A stretch of 64,000 bases of DNA from AB-137-C09 sp964645625 (GCA_964645625.1 CAZYAI010000007.1:4839-68838); one strand, 5' to 3'. Counted from the first letter of the stretch, positions 14,722 to 24,004 are shown. Translations and numbers: made by a program. Notes: generated by a model not told the origin, from the sequence alone.

Positions 14722-15995
14722 TACCATCCAGCCACCGCGTCATGCAACGCCTGCGCTTGCTTGCCAGCATTGGCGCGGAGGCTGATGGCGGCATCACCCG
14801 CTTAGCATTCACCCGCGAAGACCAACAAGCCCGCGCTTTGGTGCAAACATGGATGGAAGAAGCAGGCTTGCAGGTTCACAGTGACAGTGTCGGCAATCTT
14901 TGTGGGCGCACCACCACACCCCATGAACAAGAAGCCGTGGTGATGAGCGGCTCACATATTGACACCGTCCGTCATGCAGGATATTTAGATGGGACACTGG
15001 GCGTATTGGCTGCCATTGAAGTCGCCCACGTCATGCATCACAGCCAACACGCATGGCTGCGACCACTGGAGGTGGTGGCGTTTGCCATGGAAGAATCATC
15101 ACGCTTCCAGAGCTACGCCTTCGGCAGCAAGGCCATGGCTGGCATACAGCACGACAACAGCCAACTCAGCCGATGCGATGACAAGGGTATAACCTTGGCT
15201 GCTGCATTATGCGATTTTCATCATCGCGGTAACGAGCATCCAACACAGCAACGACAACATGCTCAACAATACATACGAGCAGCCGCTCGCCCAGCAGACA
15301 GCATCCACGCCTTTGTCGAGCTGCATATCGAACAAGGCCCAGTACTTGCAGCAGAGGGATTGGGGATTGGATTGGTAACAGCAATTGCTGCTCCGATAAG
15401 ACGGAACATCCACATTCACGGCATGCAAAACCATTCAGGCACCACACCGATGCACCTACGCCGCGATGCGCTTACAGCAGCAGCCGAGATTATTTTGGCG
15501 GTTGAGTCGTTATGTGCCAGTAGCAAAGATGTACGCGGCACTGTTGCCACCATCAACAACCAGCCCAACATCATCAACGCCATCCCTGGCTTAGTACAAC
15601 TCGGCATTGACCTGCGCAGTGGTAACAGCAGCGAGCGTGAGCGCGTCCATCAGGCACTTGCGCGACGCATCAAACGCATTGCCAAACAACGCCAAATACA
15701 CATCACACAACAGATTATCGGCCAAGATGAACCTGCAACGATGTCAGCATCACTACTCAACACGATGGAAGAATTGGCAAAACAGGCGAACATTGCTCAC
15801 TGTCGCCTTGCCAGTGGTGCTGGTCATGATGCTGCCAGCATCTCACGCATCGCAAAGCATTGCGGCATGATCTTCGTCGCCAGCAACGATGGCATCAGTC
15901 ATCATCCCAAAGAATCCAGCAAGGAAGATGACATCAGCCAAGGCATTCAACTGCTACACGCCACCCTCAGCGCGTTACGATCAAATCAACATTAA
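14718..15995 (+). CDS. M20 family amidohydrolase (allantoate/N-carbamoyl amino acid type)
   Basis: 425 aa. Members of this branch of the M20 dinuclear-metal hydrolases cleave allantoate, ureidoglycine or N-carbamoyl-amino acids. Visible motifs: GSHIDTVRHAGYLDGTLGVL with the metal-binding His and Asp, AMEESSRF with a metal Glu, ELHIEQGPVLA, HSGTTPMHLRRDAL in the lid domain, and GAGHDAASI near the C-terminus. The start overlaps the cbbY stop by 4 bases. Substrate cannot be told from sequence; no ureide pathway genes are nearby. Confidence 0.83.
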   Translation: MIPSSHRVMQRLRLLASIGAEADGGITRLAFTREDQQARALVQTWMEEAGLQVHSDSVGNLCGRTTTPHEQEAVVMSGSHIDTVRHAGYLDGTLGVLAAIEVAHVMHHSQHAWLRPLEVVAFAMEESSRFQSYAFGSKAMAGIQHDNSQLSRCDDKGITLAAALCDFHHRGNEHPTQQRQHAQQYIRAAARPADSIHAFVELHIEQGPVLAAEGLGIGLVTAIAAPIRRNIHIHGMQNHSGTTPMHLRRDALTAAAEIILAVESLCASSKDVRGTVATINNQPNIINAIPGLVQLGIDLRSGNSSERERVHQALARRIKRIAKQRQIHITQQIIGQDEPATMSASLLNTMEELAKQANIAHCRLASGAGHDAASISRIAKHCGMIFVASNDGISHHPKESSKEDDISQGIQLLHATLSALRSNQH

Positions 15996-16047
15996 CGACC
16001 AAACAGAGATAAGTGAGCTTTGTTTCACATCAAACAAAAGGCGGCGA

Positions 16048-16782
16048 TTACAAAAAGTCTTTTGCTTGGTCGAACCAATCGCCTTTGGGGTAGTTATGAC
16101 GAAGCAGTATGGCTATTTCCCGAGCGTTCGTCTTCATATCCAAGGCGGCATAACTGGCTGCCAAATAATACAACGATTCTTCAATCGCAGGGCTACGCTG
16201 GTATTCATCAAGCACCACTTGGAAGCGATTCACCGCTGCTACATAACGTCGCTGCTGGAAGTAAAAACGCCCTACAGCCACCTCATGCTCAGCCAAAGTA
16301 TTCCGCAACTTTTGCAAACGTGGTTTCGATTCTTTGGCATACGATGAATCAGGAAACGCTTTAATCAACGCCTCAAACTCAGCCATTGCCTTAAGCGTCG
16401 GTGCCTGTTCACGGTCAGAACGTGCGCGTTTTTTATAATAAGACATCGCCATCATGTATTGCACATAGGCAAGGTTCGCATTACGTGGGTGACGTTTTTT
16501 AAAGCGTTCCGCCAAAATTTGCGTTAGCTCCAAACGACCACCTTTGTACGTGGCATAAATACGCAAGATCTCGGCACTGGTAGCATAATCACTGTAAGGA
16601 TACTTAACGATAAAACGTTCTAAAAAAACATCCGCTTCATCATAACCACCATCATCCACCATCGCCTTTGCCGTTTCATAGTCTGCTTTGGCTGACTGAT
16701 GAGGGCTCAGCGGGGCTTTTGCACACGCGGTAACAAGCAACAAAACAATAACACTGATAAATAATCGATTCATGCGCCGCAC
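16048..16782 (-). CDS. bamD: Outer membrane assembly factor BamD
   Basis: 244 aa lipoprotein. Signal peptide with lipobox LLVTAC (cysteine at residue 20), then tetratricopeptide-like repeats: AKAMVDDGGYDEADVFLERFIVKYP, the ILRIYATYKGG segment and FYFQQRRYVAAVNRF. BamD is an essential part of the BAM complex that inserts beta-barrel proteins into the outer membrane. Length and order match the family. Monocistronic here, divergent from the uracil-DNA glycosylase gene. Confidence 0.92.
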   Translation of the reverse strand: MRRMNRLFISVIVLLLVTACAKAPLSPHQSAKADYETAKAMVDDGGYDEADVFLERFIVKYPYSDYATSAEILRIYATYKGGRLELTQILAERFKKRHPRNANLAYVQYMMAMSYYKKRARSDREQAPTLKAMAEFEALIKAFPDSSYAKESKPRLQKLRNTLAEHEVAVGRFYFQQRRYVAAVNRFQVVLDEYQRSPAIEESLYYLAASYAALDMKTNAREIAILLRHNYPKGDWFDQAKDFL

Positions 16783-16896
16783 TATAAAAGAAGAATAAGA
16801 CTACGACCAGCAACGAGCATCACTTTAGCATAATTTTCTACCAAGCTGTGCGCTGCGTCGCTTTACCACAAACCTAAAATCCGCAAGAGTTGAGCA

Positions 16897-17529
16897 ATGC
16901 CGAACTTTGACCCCCATTGTCAACAATGCCCTCGCTTAGCCACCTTCCTCGACACATTGCGTCCTAAGCATCCAGACTATTTTTGCGCCCCCGTCCCTGC
17001 CTTTGGTGATGCACAACCGCACTTGCTGATTGTTGGACTCGCCCCTGGTATGCACGGAGCCAACCGCACAGGTCGCCCGTTCACAGGGGATTATGCAGGG
17101 GTATTATTATACCAAACATTGTTTGACCTCGGGCTTTCATCAGCTGCAACATCGGAACACAGTGGTGATGGTTTGCAACTACACGGTGTACGTATCACCA
17201 ACGCCGTTAAATGCTTGCCGCCACAAAACAAACCCAGCACTACCGAAGTCATCCAGTGCCAACCTTATTTACAGCAAGAGATAGAAACATTACCAAAACA
17301 TTGCAGCGTCCTAGCCTTGGGTAAAATCGCCCATGATGCCGTCCTGCGCAGTTACGGAACACCGCTGTCACATCATCCATTCAGCCATGGCGCAAGTCAC
17401 ACCATGGGCGACCAGCGCGTATTATTCGACTCCTATCATTGTTCGCGCTACAACACCCAAACACGACGATTAAGCCCTGAGATGTTTCGCGAGGTCATGC
17501 AGCGTGCGGCAACAGCGAGCAAGCAGTGA
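16897..17529 (+). CDS. Uracil-DNA glycosylase, type 5-like (UdgB)
   Basis: 210 aa. Excises uracil (and often other deaminated bases) from DNA. The active-site motif GLAPGMHGANRTGRPFTGD is that of family 5 UDG, which lacks the Asp found in family 1. Cysteines in CQQC (residues 8-11), CLPPQNKP and CQPY likely bind a 4Fe-4S cluster. The C-terminal SYHCSRYNTQTRRLS matches the family HPS/HCSxxN motif. Overlaps the following nucleotidase gene by 4 bases, a likely DNA/nucleotide clean-up pair. Confidence 0.87.
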   Translation: MPNFDPHCQQCPRLATFLDTLRPKHPDYFCAPVPAFGDAQPHLLIVGLAPGMHGANRTGRPFTGDYAGVLLYQTLFDLGLSSAATSEHSGDGLQLHGVRITNAVKCLPPQNKPSTTEVIQCQPYLQQEIETLPKHCSVLALGKIAHDAVLRSYGTPLSHHPFSHGASHTMGDQRVLFDSYHCSRYNTQTRRLSPEMFREVMQRAATASKQ

Positions 17530-18179
17530 TGCCGTTCGATCTTGCCATCGTCGACCTCGACAACACTTTATACCGCGCCGATTGCGGTGTCTTCCAACGC
17601 ATGGATCTACGTATCAATGAATACATCCAGCGCGTTATAGGGCTTGACCATAAGCAAGCGGATGCCATGCGCATCGAGTATTGGCAGCGTTACGGCACAA
17701 CCCTGCGCGGGCTCATGTTGCATCACGCTGTCGATGCAGAAGATTTTTTACACCACGCACACGATGTTCAAGCGCATGAACTCTTATCCGCTGATGATGC
17801 TTTAGCGCGCACCCTAAGCCACTTGCCTGGGCGTAAAATCATCCACACCAATGGTACCATTGAACATGCCGAAACAATCTTGGCATGCCTCAACATCCGC
17901 GACCACTTCAGCACTATTTATGATATTCGCTTCAATGACTACACACCAAAACCCTGTAGTCACACCCTTGCCATGTTACTACAACAGGAACTTGCCGAGC
18001 CAGCCCGCACCATGGTCATTGACGACATGAGCAACAACCTGCACATAGCACAGCAACTGGGCTTACAAACCTGCCTGATTCACCCAGAAGCATACAAGCA
18101 GACAGCACCTTGGACTATATGCGCGCCTCATTTTCATGCCCTCATTGACATCATTTCACCACCGCAGGAGTTACCATGA
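17526..18179 (+). CDS. HAD pyrimidine 5'-nucleotidase-like hydrolase
   Basis: 217 aa. HAD motifs: DLDNTLYRAD (motif I), HTNGT (motif II), KP of TPKPCSHT (motif III) and VIDDMSNNL (motif IV). The Leu-Tyr after the nucleophile Asp motif and the all-helical cap identify the Sdt1/YjjG-like pyrimidine 5'-nucleotidase group. It dephosphorylates nucleotides or small phosphoesters in the cytoplasm. Start overlaps the UDG stop; the next gene overlaps its end by 4 bases, so the three form an operon. Confidence 0.85.
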   Translation: MMPFDLAIVDLDNTLYRADCGVFQRMDLRINEYIQRVIGLDHKQADAMRIEYWQRYGTTLRGLMLHHAVDAEDFLHHAHDVQAHELLSADDALARTLSHLPGRKIIHTNGTIEHAETILACLNIRDHFSTIYDIRFNDYTPKPCSHTLAMLLQQELAEPARTMVIDDMSNNLHIAQQLGLQTCLIHPEAYKQTAPWTICAPHFHALIDIISPPQELP

Positions 18180-18973
18180 CTATCACCCGCGCCCTATTTT
18201 TTTGCCTATTGTTGGGCATTGTTGCTACATCTGCCTTAGCTGGCAGCAGACCCAGCTTACAACACGAGGAAGCGCATTACAGCTCACAACAAATCATGCA
18301 GTTTGCCAAACAAGTAGAGCGCGAAATGGCGCAGCGTGGCGCACGTGTTGCCATTGTTGGTCGCGTTGGCATGGAACCTGAACAATTACCACCAGGAATT
18401 CGCTTCACCCATGTAGGGTTTGCCGTTTATTCACGCATCACCACCAAAGATGGTACAAACATCCCTGGCTATGCCATGTATAATCTTTACCAAGACCCAA
18501 AGAAGCCAAGCCAAAGCAGTTTGGAGCAAGATTATCCACCCGATTTTTTTTCGCCTTCGGTTCAACTGAAAGCAGGCATCATCATCCCCAACACAGCATT
18601 GCAACGCCGTTTACTGTCACTTATCACTCAACCAAACGTCACAGCGGCATTGCATAACCCGCATTACTCCGTGATTTCTAACCCTTGGGATGACCGCTTC
18701 CAAAACTGTACTGAATATGTATTGCGCTTAACCATGGCGGCGATTTACAACACCACCGATCCGCAACAAATACAAAGCAACATCCGCCATTACTTCACAC
18801 CACAACCATTGGCGTTAAGTAAGGTTGAATTATGGCTAGGTTCACTACTGGCTGCCGATGTATTCTTACAAGACCAAGGTGAACGCGCTCAAACCACGAC
18901 CTTCACCAGCCTTGCAAACTTCATGCAACAACATCAACTTGCTGACGCGGTATTCACAGTCGAACAACCATGA
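18176..18973 (+). CDS. DUF2145 periplasmic protein
   Basis: 265 aa. Cleavable signal peptide ending SALA/GSR. The mature part contains ARVAIVGRVGMEPEQLPPGIRFTHVGFAVYSR and the NCTEYVLRLTMAAIY segment, which match DUF2145, a family of exported proteins found in proteobacteria with a papain-like Cys/His layout (conserved Cys in FQNCTEY, His in FTHVGF). Enzymatic activity is not established. Translationally coupled to both neighbours. Confidence 0.85.
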   Translation: MTITRALFFCLLLGIVATSALAGSRPSLQHEEAHYSSQQIMQFAKQVEREMAQRGARVAIVGRVGMEPEQLPPGIRFTHVGFAVYSRITTKDGTNIPGYAMYNLYQDPKKPSQSSLEQDYPPDFFSPSVQLKAGIIIPNTALQRRLLSLITQPNVTAALHNPHYSVISNPWDDRFQNCTEYVLRLTMAAIYNTTDPQQIQSNIRHYFTPQPLALSKVELWLGSLLAADVFLQDQGERAQTTTFTSLANFMQQHQLADAVFTVEQP

Positions 18974-19572
18974 AGAAGATCATCATATCATGCTACTTCT
19001 TACTGCTCTACAGCAGCCCCGCTACAGCAGAGATCTATAAATACATCGACCCCCAAGGACGCATTTACTATACCGACCAAAAGAAGGATACCTCGTACCA
19101 CCTGCTTGCCAAACTTCATTTTGAGAATGATCGCGTCAAACATCGACCAAGTTATGGCATGGCACAATTGCGTGCCAATAGAAAAAAATTCTCGCCACTC
19201 ATTACCGCTGCTGCCGCGCGTTACAACTTAGAGGAAGCACTCATACACGCTGTTATTTACGTCGAATCATCCTATGACCCACTTGCCAAATCGACCTCTG
19301 ACTGCATTGGCTTGATGCAACTCAAGCCATCCACTGCCCGTCGCTATGGCGTTGATGACGCTTGGCCGCCGAAAGATAACATCCGCGCTGGCTCGCTATA
19401 CCTCAGCGACCTCATCCACCTGTTTGATGGCGACCTTCGTCTGGCATTAGCAGGCTATAATGCAGGAGAAAATGCCGTACTGCGCAACAATCGCCAAATC
19501 CCCAATTACCCAGAAACACGTCGCTACGTAAAAAAAGTCATGTCACACTACCAAAAGATTAAACGTAACTGA
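18970..19572 (+). CDS. Lytic transglycosylase with DUF4124-like N-terminus
   Basis: 200 aa. Signal peptide (ends ATA/EI), then a short DUF4124-like domain (IYKYIDPQGRIYYTD). An SLT domain follows from about residue 75 with the catalytic Glu in HAVIYVESSYDPLAKS, then CIGLMQLKPSTARRYG and GYNAGENAV. It cleaves the glycan strands of peptidoglycan in the periplasm. Overlaps the DUF2145 gene by 4 bases. Ends before the pal promoter region. Confidence 0.92.
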   Translation: MKKIIISCYFLLLYSSPATAEIYKYIDPQGRIYYTDQKKDTSYHLLAKLHFENDRVKHRPSYGMAQLRANRKKFSPLITAAAARYNLEEALIHAVIYVESSYDPLAKSTSDCIGLMQLKPSTARRYGVDDAWPPKDNIRAGSLYLSDLIHLFDGDLRLALAGYNAGENAVLRNNRQIPNYPETRRYVKKVMSHYQKIKRN

Positions 19573-19684
19573 CGCAAAACTGGACATCGACATCGCTTTG
19601 GTGTTCAATTCACGGCACTTTTTTGTCTTTGGTCACCAGTCTTTGTGCGGCTGTTTGTAAAAGACTTAAATATAGGGAGGACTC

Positions 19685-20203
19685 ATGCACACAACAATGA
19701 TGAAGCGAATGCTGGTAATTGCTGGACTCGCACTAGGGCTAGCACTGTCTGGCTGTAGCACCAAACACGAACCAGCTGCTCCAGCGCATAAACCTGCGCC
19801 TGTAGCACAACAGCCTGCGCCAGCACCTACAACTGCGCCAGCACCCGTGGCACCTGCTTTGGCAGCTAAACCAACATCTAACTCAGTTTATTTTGGTTAC
19901 AACGAATCAAACTTAGAAGCCAGTGCTGCTGGCACTGTATTAGACGGTTATGTTGCTTGGCTAAGCGATCACAGTGGTGTTTCCGTTACTGTTGAAGGCA
20001 ACTGTGACGAACGCGGTAGTCGTGAATATAACCTTGCTTTGGGTCAAGCTCGTGCTGATCGTGTGAAAGATTACTTGGTAGCTCACGGTGTTGCTGCATC
20101 CCGCGTGGATACAGTTTCTTTCGGTGAAGAGCGTCCTGCATGTACTGATTCTGGTGAAACCTGCTGGGCACAGAATCGCCGTGCGGACATTGTTACTCGT
20201 TAA
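19685..20203 (+). CDS. pal: Peptidoglycan-associated lipoprotein Pal
   Basis: 172 aa. ATG at 19685 has GGGAGG 5 bases upstream. Signal peptide with lipobox LSGC (Cys24), a Pro/Ala-rich linker (30-65), then an OmpA-type domain with VYFGYNESNLE, VTVEGNCDERGSREYNLALGQARAD split across the peptidoglycan-binding groove, and RVDTVSFGEERP. It ties the outer membrane to the cell wall within the Tol-Pal system. tolQRAB are not in this window; cpoB follows directly. Confidence 0.95.
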   Translation: MHTTMMKRMLVIAGLALGLALSGCSTKHEPAAPAHKPAPVAQQPAPAPTTAPAPVAPALAAKPTSNSVYFGYNESNLEASAAGTVLDGYVAWLSDHSGVSVTVEGNCDERGSREYNLALGQARADRVKDYLVAHGVAASRVDTVSFGEERPACTDSGETCWAQNRRADIVTR

Positions 20204-21098
20204 TTCTCTCCTGCTTGGTAAGAAACGGTCATTGGCTTTGCCAGTGGCCGTTTCTTTTGCTGCGCTATGCTCGCTGAGTAGCTGCGCCACCAGCGATAAA
20301 AACACGATTCATTGGCAGCAAGACCGCAACCTAGTAGTCAACTCGCTACAGGAACTACGCAGCTCTGAAGCCAATTTAGAAGGGCAACTGACACAAATCA
20401 ATCAGCGCATCCTTGAATTGCAAAAAAACATTCAAATGCAACAAGGTCAATTAGGTGCCTTAGAAGCACGCTTGAAAGACCAAAACCAACAACTCCAAAA
20501 GTTCGAACAACAGCTACAATCAACCGCTTCAACAAGCACCTCACCTGTTACAGCAGCGCGTAAAACGAGCAACAAAAACACCAAGCCCAATAACGCCAAC
20601 AAGCAAACACGTTCCACAGCTCAAACCCTACACCCCGAAACAACAACTCACTTGGTACGTTCGATTAACGCCAAGCCAACCGACCCCCCTCGCAGGGCAA
20701 CAACAGAAGAAGAAAAAAACAGCTATACAGCCGCCTATTTGGCTTACAAAAGCGAACGCTTCCAAGATGCTGTTCAGTCATTTCAACAGCTACTCGGCCA
20801 ATACCCAGATGGTGAATATGCCGACCCTTCCTATTACTGGCTGGCAGAAAGCTTTTTGGCACAAAAAGAATATACCAAGGCATTAGAAACATTTTCTTTT
20901 TACACCACTCACTACCCCAAATCGGGTAAATTAGCGGCTGCCATGCTAGGCACTGCCCGCGCTCATTTGGCACTGCAAGACAAGCCATCAGCCACCGCCG
21001 TGCTACAGCAACTTAAAGCACGCTTCCCCGATTCAACAGCGGCCGAGCGAGGGAAAAAACTACTCGCAGCCAGCACAGCGTTGACTGACAAGCCATAA
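20181..21098 (+). CDS. cpoB: Cell division coordinator CpoB (YbgF)
   Basis: Start uncertain. GTG 20181, 22 bases inside pal, gives 305 aa; TTG 20190 is another option, and no ATG lies before the signal peptide. The signal sequence (KKRSLALPVAVSFAAL) ends in a lipobox-like LSSC, so a lipoprotein is likely, unlike E. coli CpoB. A coiled-coil (about 55-105), an Asn/Thr/Lys linker, and three TPR units (from EEKNSYTAAYLAYKSERF to AAERGKKLLAA) follow. CpoB links the Tol machine to PBP1B at division. Frame is open through pal and is likely read by coupling. Confidence 0.85.
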   Translation: MRTLLLVNSLLLGKKRSLALPVAVSFAALCSLSSCATSDKNTIHWQQDRNLVVNSLQELRSSEANLEGQLTQINQRILELQKNIQMQQGQLGALEARLKDQNQQLQKFEQQLQSTASTSTSPVTAARKTSNKNTKPNNANKQTRSTAQTLHPETTTHLVRSINAKPTDPPRRATTEEEKNSYTAAYLAYKSERFQDAVQSFQQLLGQYPDGEYADPSYYWLAESFLAQKEYTKALETFSFYTTHYPKSGKLAAAMLGTARAHLALQDKPSATAVLQQLKARFPDSTAAERGKKLLAASTALTDKP

Positions 21099-21115
21099 CA
21101 ACCGAGGAAACCATC

Positions 21116-21760
21116 GTGCTAAGAGTTCATGAAATTTACCAAAGTATTCAAGGTGAAAGCTCCCTCGCTGGCGTACCTTGCACTTTTATTCGCCTAGCAG
21201 GCTGCCCGCTACGCTGCACCTACTGCGATACACCCCAAGCATTACAGGCGACATCTGGCACATCCATGAGTGTCGATGAGGTTATTCATGCCATTTCACC
21301 CTACCAGCACTCCTTGGTACTGGTAACGGGTGGTGAACCACTGGCTCAACCTGACTGTATTCCGCTATTACAACGCCTTATTGAGCTTCGCCACACCGTT
21401 CAAATTGAAACATCTGGGGCGTTTGATGTCAGCAACGTTCCACCATCAGTGCAAAAGATACTCGACATCAAAACACCAGGTAGCGGCGAAGAAGCGCGAA
21501 ACTTATGGCAAAATTTAGCACTCTTACAACAGCATGATGAAATCAAATTCGTACTCACCAGTCGCGAAGATTATCTATGGTGCAAAGACGTTATAGAAGA
21601 ACGCCTACCTGATACACCTGCGGCTATTTTACTATCCCCTGCTCATGGTCAACTGCAAGCTTCCGATCTATGCGCTTGGATGCTAGCAGACCACCTACCA
21701 GCACGATTAAATATGCAAATTCATAAAATCATTTGGGGTGCTGATGCCAGCGGTGTTTAA
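21116..21760 (+). CDS. queE: 7-carboxy-7-deazaguanine synthase QueE
   Basis: 214 aa, radical SAM enzyme. The cluster-binding motif is CPLRCTYC (CX3CX2C), preceded by QSIQGESSLAG with the conserved Gln-Gly-Glu of the family. Also VTGGEPLAQPDCI for SAM binding. It makes 7-carboxy-7-deazaguanine from carboxytetrahydropterin, the second shared step of queuosine synthesis. queC follows immediately. No preQ1 riboswitch precedes it; it is in the pal-cpoB transcript. Confidence 0.93.
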   Translation: MLRVHEIYQSIQGESSLAGVPCTFIRLAGCPLRCTYCDTPQALQATSGTSMSVDEVIHAISPYQHSLVLVTGGEPLAQPDCIPLLQRLIELRHTVQIETSGAFDVSNVPPSVQKILDIKTPGSGEEARNLWQNLALLQQHDEIKFVLTSREDYLWCKDVIEERLPDTPAAILLSPAHGQLQASDLCAWMLADHLPARLNMQIHKIIWGADASGV

Positions 21761-21767
21761 CAAGAAC

Positions 21768-22475
21768 ATGTTCGTTAACACAACACAACATAAAGCTGTT
21801 GTACTACTCTCTGGCGGGCTTGATTCGGCCACAGCACTGGCATGGGCGACCAAGCAGCAACACTGGCAATGCCACACCTTAGCCTTCGATTACGGACAAC
21901 GTCATCGCATCGAACTGGATTTTGCAGCGCGTATATCACAACACCTTGGTGCTACATCACATCGCACCATTGGGGTAGATCTGCGCAGCATTGGTGGCTC
22001 AGCTCTCACCGATGATCTGGACGTACCACAAGATAAACACGGCGAATCAGCCATCCCCATCACCTATGTTCCTGCTAGAAACATGATCTTCCTCTCCTTA
22101 GCCACCGCCATGGCAGAGACGCTGCATGCCAACAAGCTCGTTATTGGTGCAAACATTGTTGATTATTCAGGCTACCCTGATTGCCGCCCTGAGTTTCTTA
22201 ATGCTTTTGCTACAACAGCAACACTGGGAACACGCGCAGGCTCAGAAGGGCAAAACATGGAAGTCATCGCCCCACTCCTCTCCATGAGCAAATCAGAAAT
22301 CATCGCCCTAGGGCTAAGCTTAGGTGTCGATTACAAACTCACCCGCTCCTGCTATAACCCCGATGCGCTAGGCAACCCCTGCGGTCATTGCGACTCCTGT
22401 TACTACCGTCAAGAAGGTTTTCGCAACCTACAACAACAAGACCCTTTGACTTACCCCTCAGACGCAGAGCTTTAA
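21768..22475 (+). CDS. queC: 7-cyano-7-deazaguanine synthase QueC
   Basis: 235 aa from ATG 21768; GTG 21738 and ATG 21744 are possible earlier starts that overlap queE. P-loop AVVLLSGGLDSATALAW binds ATP, and the C-terminal zinc site is formed by CYNPDALGNPCGHCDSC. The enzyme turns CDG into preQ0 with ammonia and ATP. Full length for the family. Operon with queE. Confidence 0.93.
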   Translation: MFVNTTQHKAVVLLSGGLDSATALAWATKQQHWQCHTLAFDYGQRHRIELDFAARISQHLGATSHRTIGVDLRSIGGSALTDDLDVPQDKHGESAIPITYVPARNMIFLSLATAMAETLHANKLVIGANIVDYSGYPDCRPEFLNAFATTATLGTRAGSEGQNMEVIAPLLSMSKSEIIALGLSLGVDYKLTRSCYNPDALGNPCGHCDSCYYRQEGFRNLQQQDPLTYPSDAEL

Positions 22476-22478
22476 ATC

Positions 22479-23531
22479 GTGCGACTGCTCACAAAAACAC
22501 AGGCTTCGTTACTATGCCAAATGAAGAGTTTAGTGGCGTTTATTGCCACAGCTTCATATGTCAGCATTCCTCTGCTACTCGCCCCAGCCATGGGAATAGC
22601 AGCAACACCCCCTGCAACACAAGACGATCAAGTTTGGCGTATGCCCACACCGCCCGAAACAGAGCAAAAAGTCGTCACCTTAGGGCAGCAACTGTTTTTT
22701 GACCCACGCATCTTAGGCAAGCAAAAAACCTCCTGTGCAGATTGCCATCACCCAGGGTTTTCTTGGTCCGAGCCTGAGCTATTTGAGCCACAACACACCA
22801 AGTCAGAACAATGGATGCTCAGTCGGCAAACACCTTCTTTACTCAATATCTATGGCTATAAAAGTTTTTTTTGGGATGGCCGCGTTGACACTTCATTAAC
22901 TGCCGCGATCAACCGCCACATCGAAGTGCTCGCTAGCGACGTTCGCTACCGTTCACAGGCCTTTGAGTGGACCTACACAGCAGCCTTCAAGGCGAGCTTT
23001 GGCGACACGGCTGAAATCTCACGTATCCAAATCGCGCAAGCACTCGCCAGCTACATCGCCACGCTTAGCGTTAACGACAGCCCCTTTGACCGCTGGCTGG
23101 CAGGCAAAAACAACACCTTCAGCCCATCAGCAGAACGCGGCTTTCGACTCTTCACAGGCAAAGCAGCATGCATCAACTGCCACCAACCACCCTATTTTAC
23201 AGATTCTGGCATCCACAACATCGGCTTAAAATCGCTAGACCCTGGTTATTATGAAGTCACCCACAGCAAGAAACATAACAATGCTTTTCGCACCCCTATG
23301 CTACGCCAAGCATCACGCACGATGCCCTATATGCACAACGGCTCACTCCGCCAATTAAGCAACGTCATTGCATTCTACAACCAAGGTGGAACCCTCCAAG
23401 GTGGCGGCAACACACTTAAACCGCTTCATTTAAGCAAACAGGAGCAAGCTGACCTGCTCGCCTTCCTCCTCAGTCTAGAAAGCCCTGAAGCACCAGCCAC
23501 CATCCCCCCATTACCTGTAACAGCCCAATAA
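22479..23531 (+). CDS. Dihaem cytochrome c peroxidase / MauG-like
   Basis: 350 aa from GTG 22479; ATG 22521 is an alternative that gives a tidier signal peptide (ends GIA/ATP). Two c-type haem motifs, CADCH and CINCH, sit in the usual spacing for bacterial cytochrome c peroxidases. Family segments include LFFDPRILGKQKTSC, NIYGYKSFFWDGR, DRWLAGK and TPMLRQASRTMPYMHNG. It detoxifies periplasmic H2O2 using cytochrome c, or oxidises another partner if MauG-like. Immediately follows queC by 3 bases but is functionally unrelated. Confidence 0.87.
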   Translation: MRLLTKTQASLLCQMKSLVAFIATASYVSIPLLLAPAMGIAATPPATQDDQVWRMPTPPETEQKVVTLGQQLFFDPRILGKQKTSCADCHHPGFSWSEPELFEPQHTKSEQWMLSRQTPSLLNIYGYKSFFWDGRVDTSLTAAINRHIEVLASDVRYRSQAFEWTYTAAFKASFGDTAEISRIQIAQALASYIATLSVNDSPFDRWLAGKNNTFSPSAERGFRLFTGKAACINCHQPPYFTDSGIHNIGLKSLDPGYYEVTHSKKHNNAFRTPMLRQASRTMPYMHNGSLRQLSNVIAFYNQGGTLQGGGNTLKPLHLSKQEQADLLAFLLSLESPEAPATIPPLPVTAQ

Positions 23532-23633
23532 CATCTTACCCAACACAACAAAAAAACACTGGTATCAAAGAAAGTGAAAAATATTTATTGACAGCAGCAG
23601 AATAAAAACCAAAATGCGCCGCACCAAACGCAA

Positions 23634-23710
23634 GGCGCTTTAGCTCAGTTGGTTAGAGCAGCGGAATCATAATCCGCGTGTCCGGGGTTCGAGTCCCTGA
23701 AGCGCCACCA
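23634..23710 (+). tRNA. tRNA-Met (CAU anticodon)
   Basis: 77 nt with encoded CCA. Acceptor stem GGCGCTT/AAGCGCC, D arm GCTCAGTTGGTTAGAGC, anticodon stem GCGGA/TCCGC with loop ATCATAA (anticodon CAT), T arm CGGGG-TTCGAGT-CCCTG. Elongator Met is the default call. A tRNA-Ile2 whose C34 becomes lysidine also has this anticodon and cannot be excluded. A possible -35 (TTGACA) starts at 23588. Confidence 0.93.
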
Positions 23711-23724
23711 TTCAAACCCTCTCA

Positions 23725-23755
23725 ACAAAAGCCTGCATGTTTGCAGGCTTTTTTG
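23725..23755 (+). terminator. Terminator after tRNA-Met
   Basis: Stem GCCTGCA / TGCAGGC (23731-23748) with a TGTT loop, flanked by AAAA and followed by six T. Fifteen bases past the CCA of the tRNA. Confidence 0.8.
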
Positions 23756-23771
23756 AATACTCAAACAGCTA

Positions 23772-23801
23772 ATGAAAGCCACAAAAGAACTTGGCTTTCA
23801 T
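23772..23801. repeat. Perfect 10-bp inverted repeat between tRNAs
   Basis: ATGAAAGCCA at 23772-23781 and TGGCTTTCAT at 23792-23801, separated by 10 bases. It is not followed by a T run. It may be an operator or a processing hairpin for the tRNA-Val transcript; function unknown. Confidence 0.6.
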
Positions 23802-23861
23802 GGTTAATTTATATAGTTCGCCGCCCCTTATTCATGGGGAATTATCGAACCTATAACTTAT

Positions 23862-23936
23862 TGGCGCGTAGCTCAGTGGGAGAGCACCACCCTGACACGG
23901 TGGGGGTCGGCAGTTCAATCCTGCCCGCGCCAACCA
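23862..23936 (+). tRNA. tRNA-Val (GAC anticodon)
   Basis: 75 nt with encoded CCA. Acceptor TGGCGCG/CGCGCCA, D arm GCTCAGTGGGAGAGC, anticodon stem CCACC/GGTGG with loop CTGACAC (anticodon GAC, reads GTC/GTT), T arm GGCAG-TTCAATC-CTGCC. A T-rich tract follows directly. Confidence 0.95.
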
Positions 23937-24004
23937 TCCTTTTTTGTTTACATCACTTATTGTTTTCTTATGGTTGTTCCTTCTGATCTCAAGGGGGAAA
24001 TTGA

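Noticed and set aside
21098..21116. preQ1 riboswitch in front of queE
   Set aside because: Only 17 bases separate cpoB and queE; there is no room for the aptamer.
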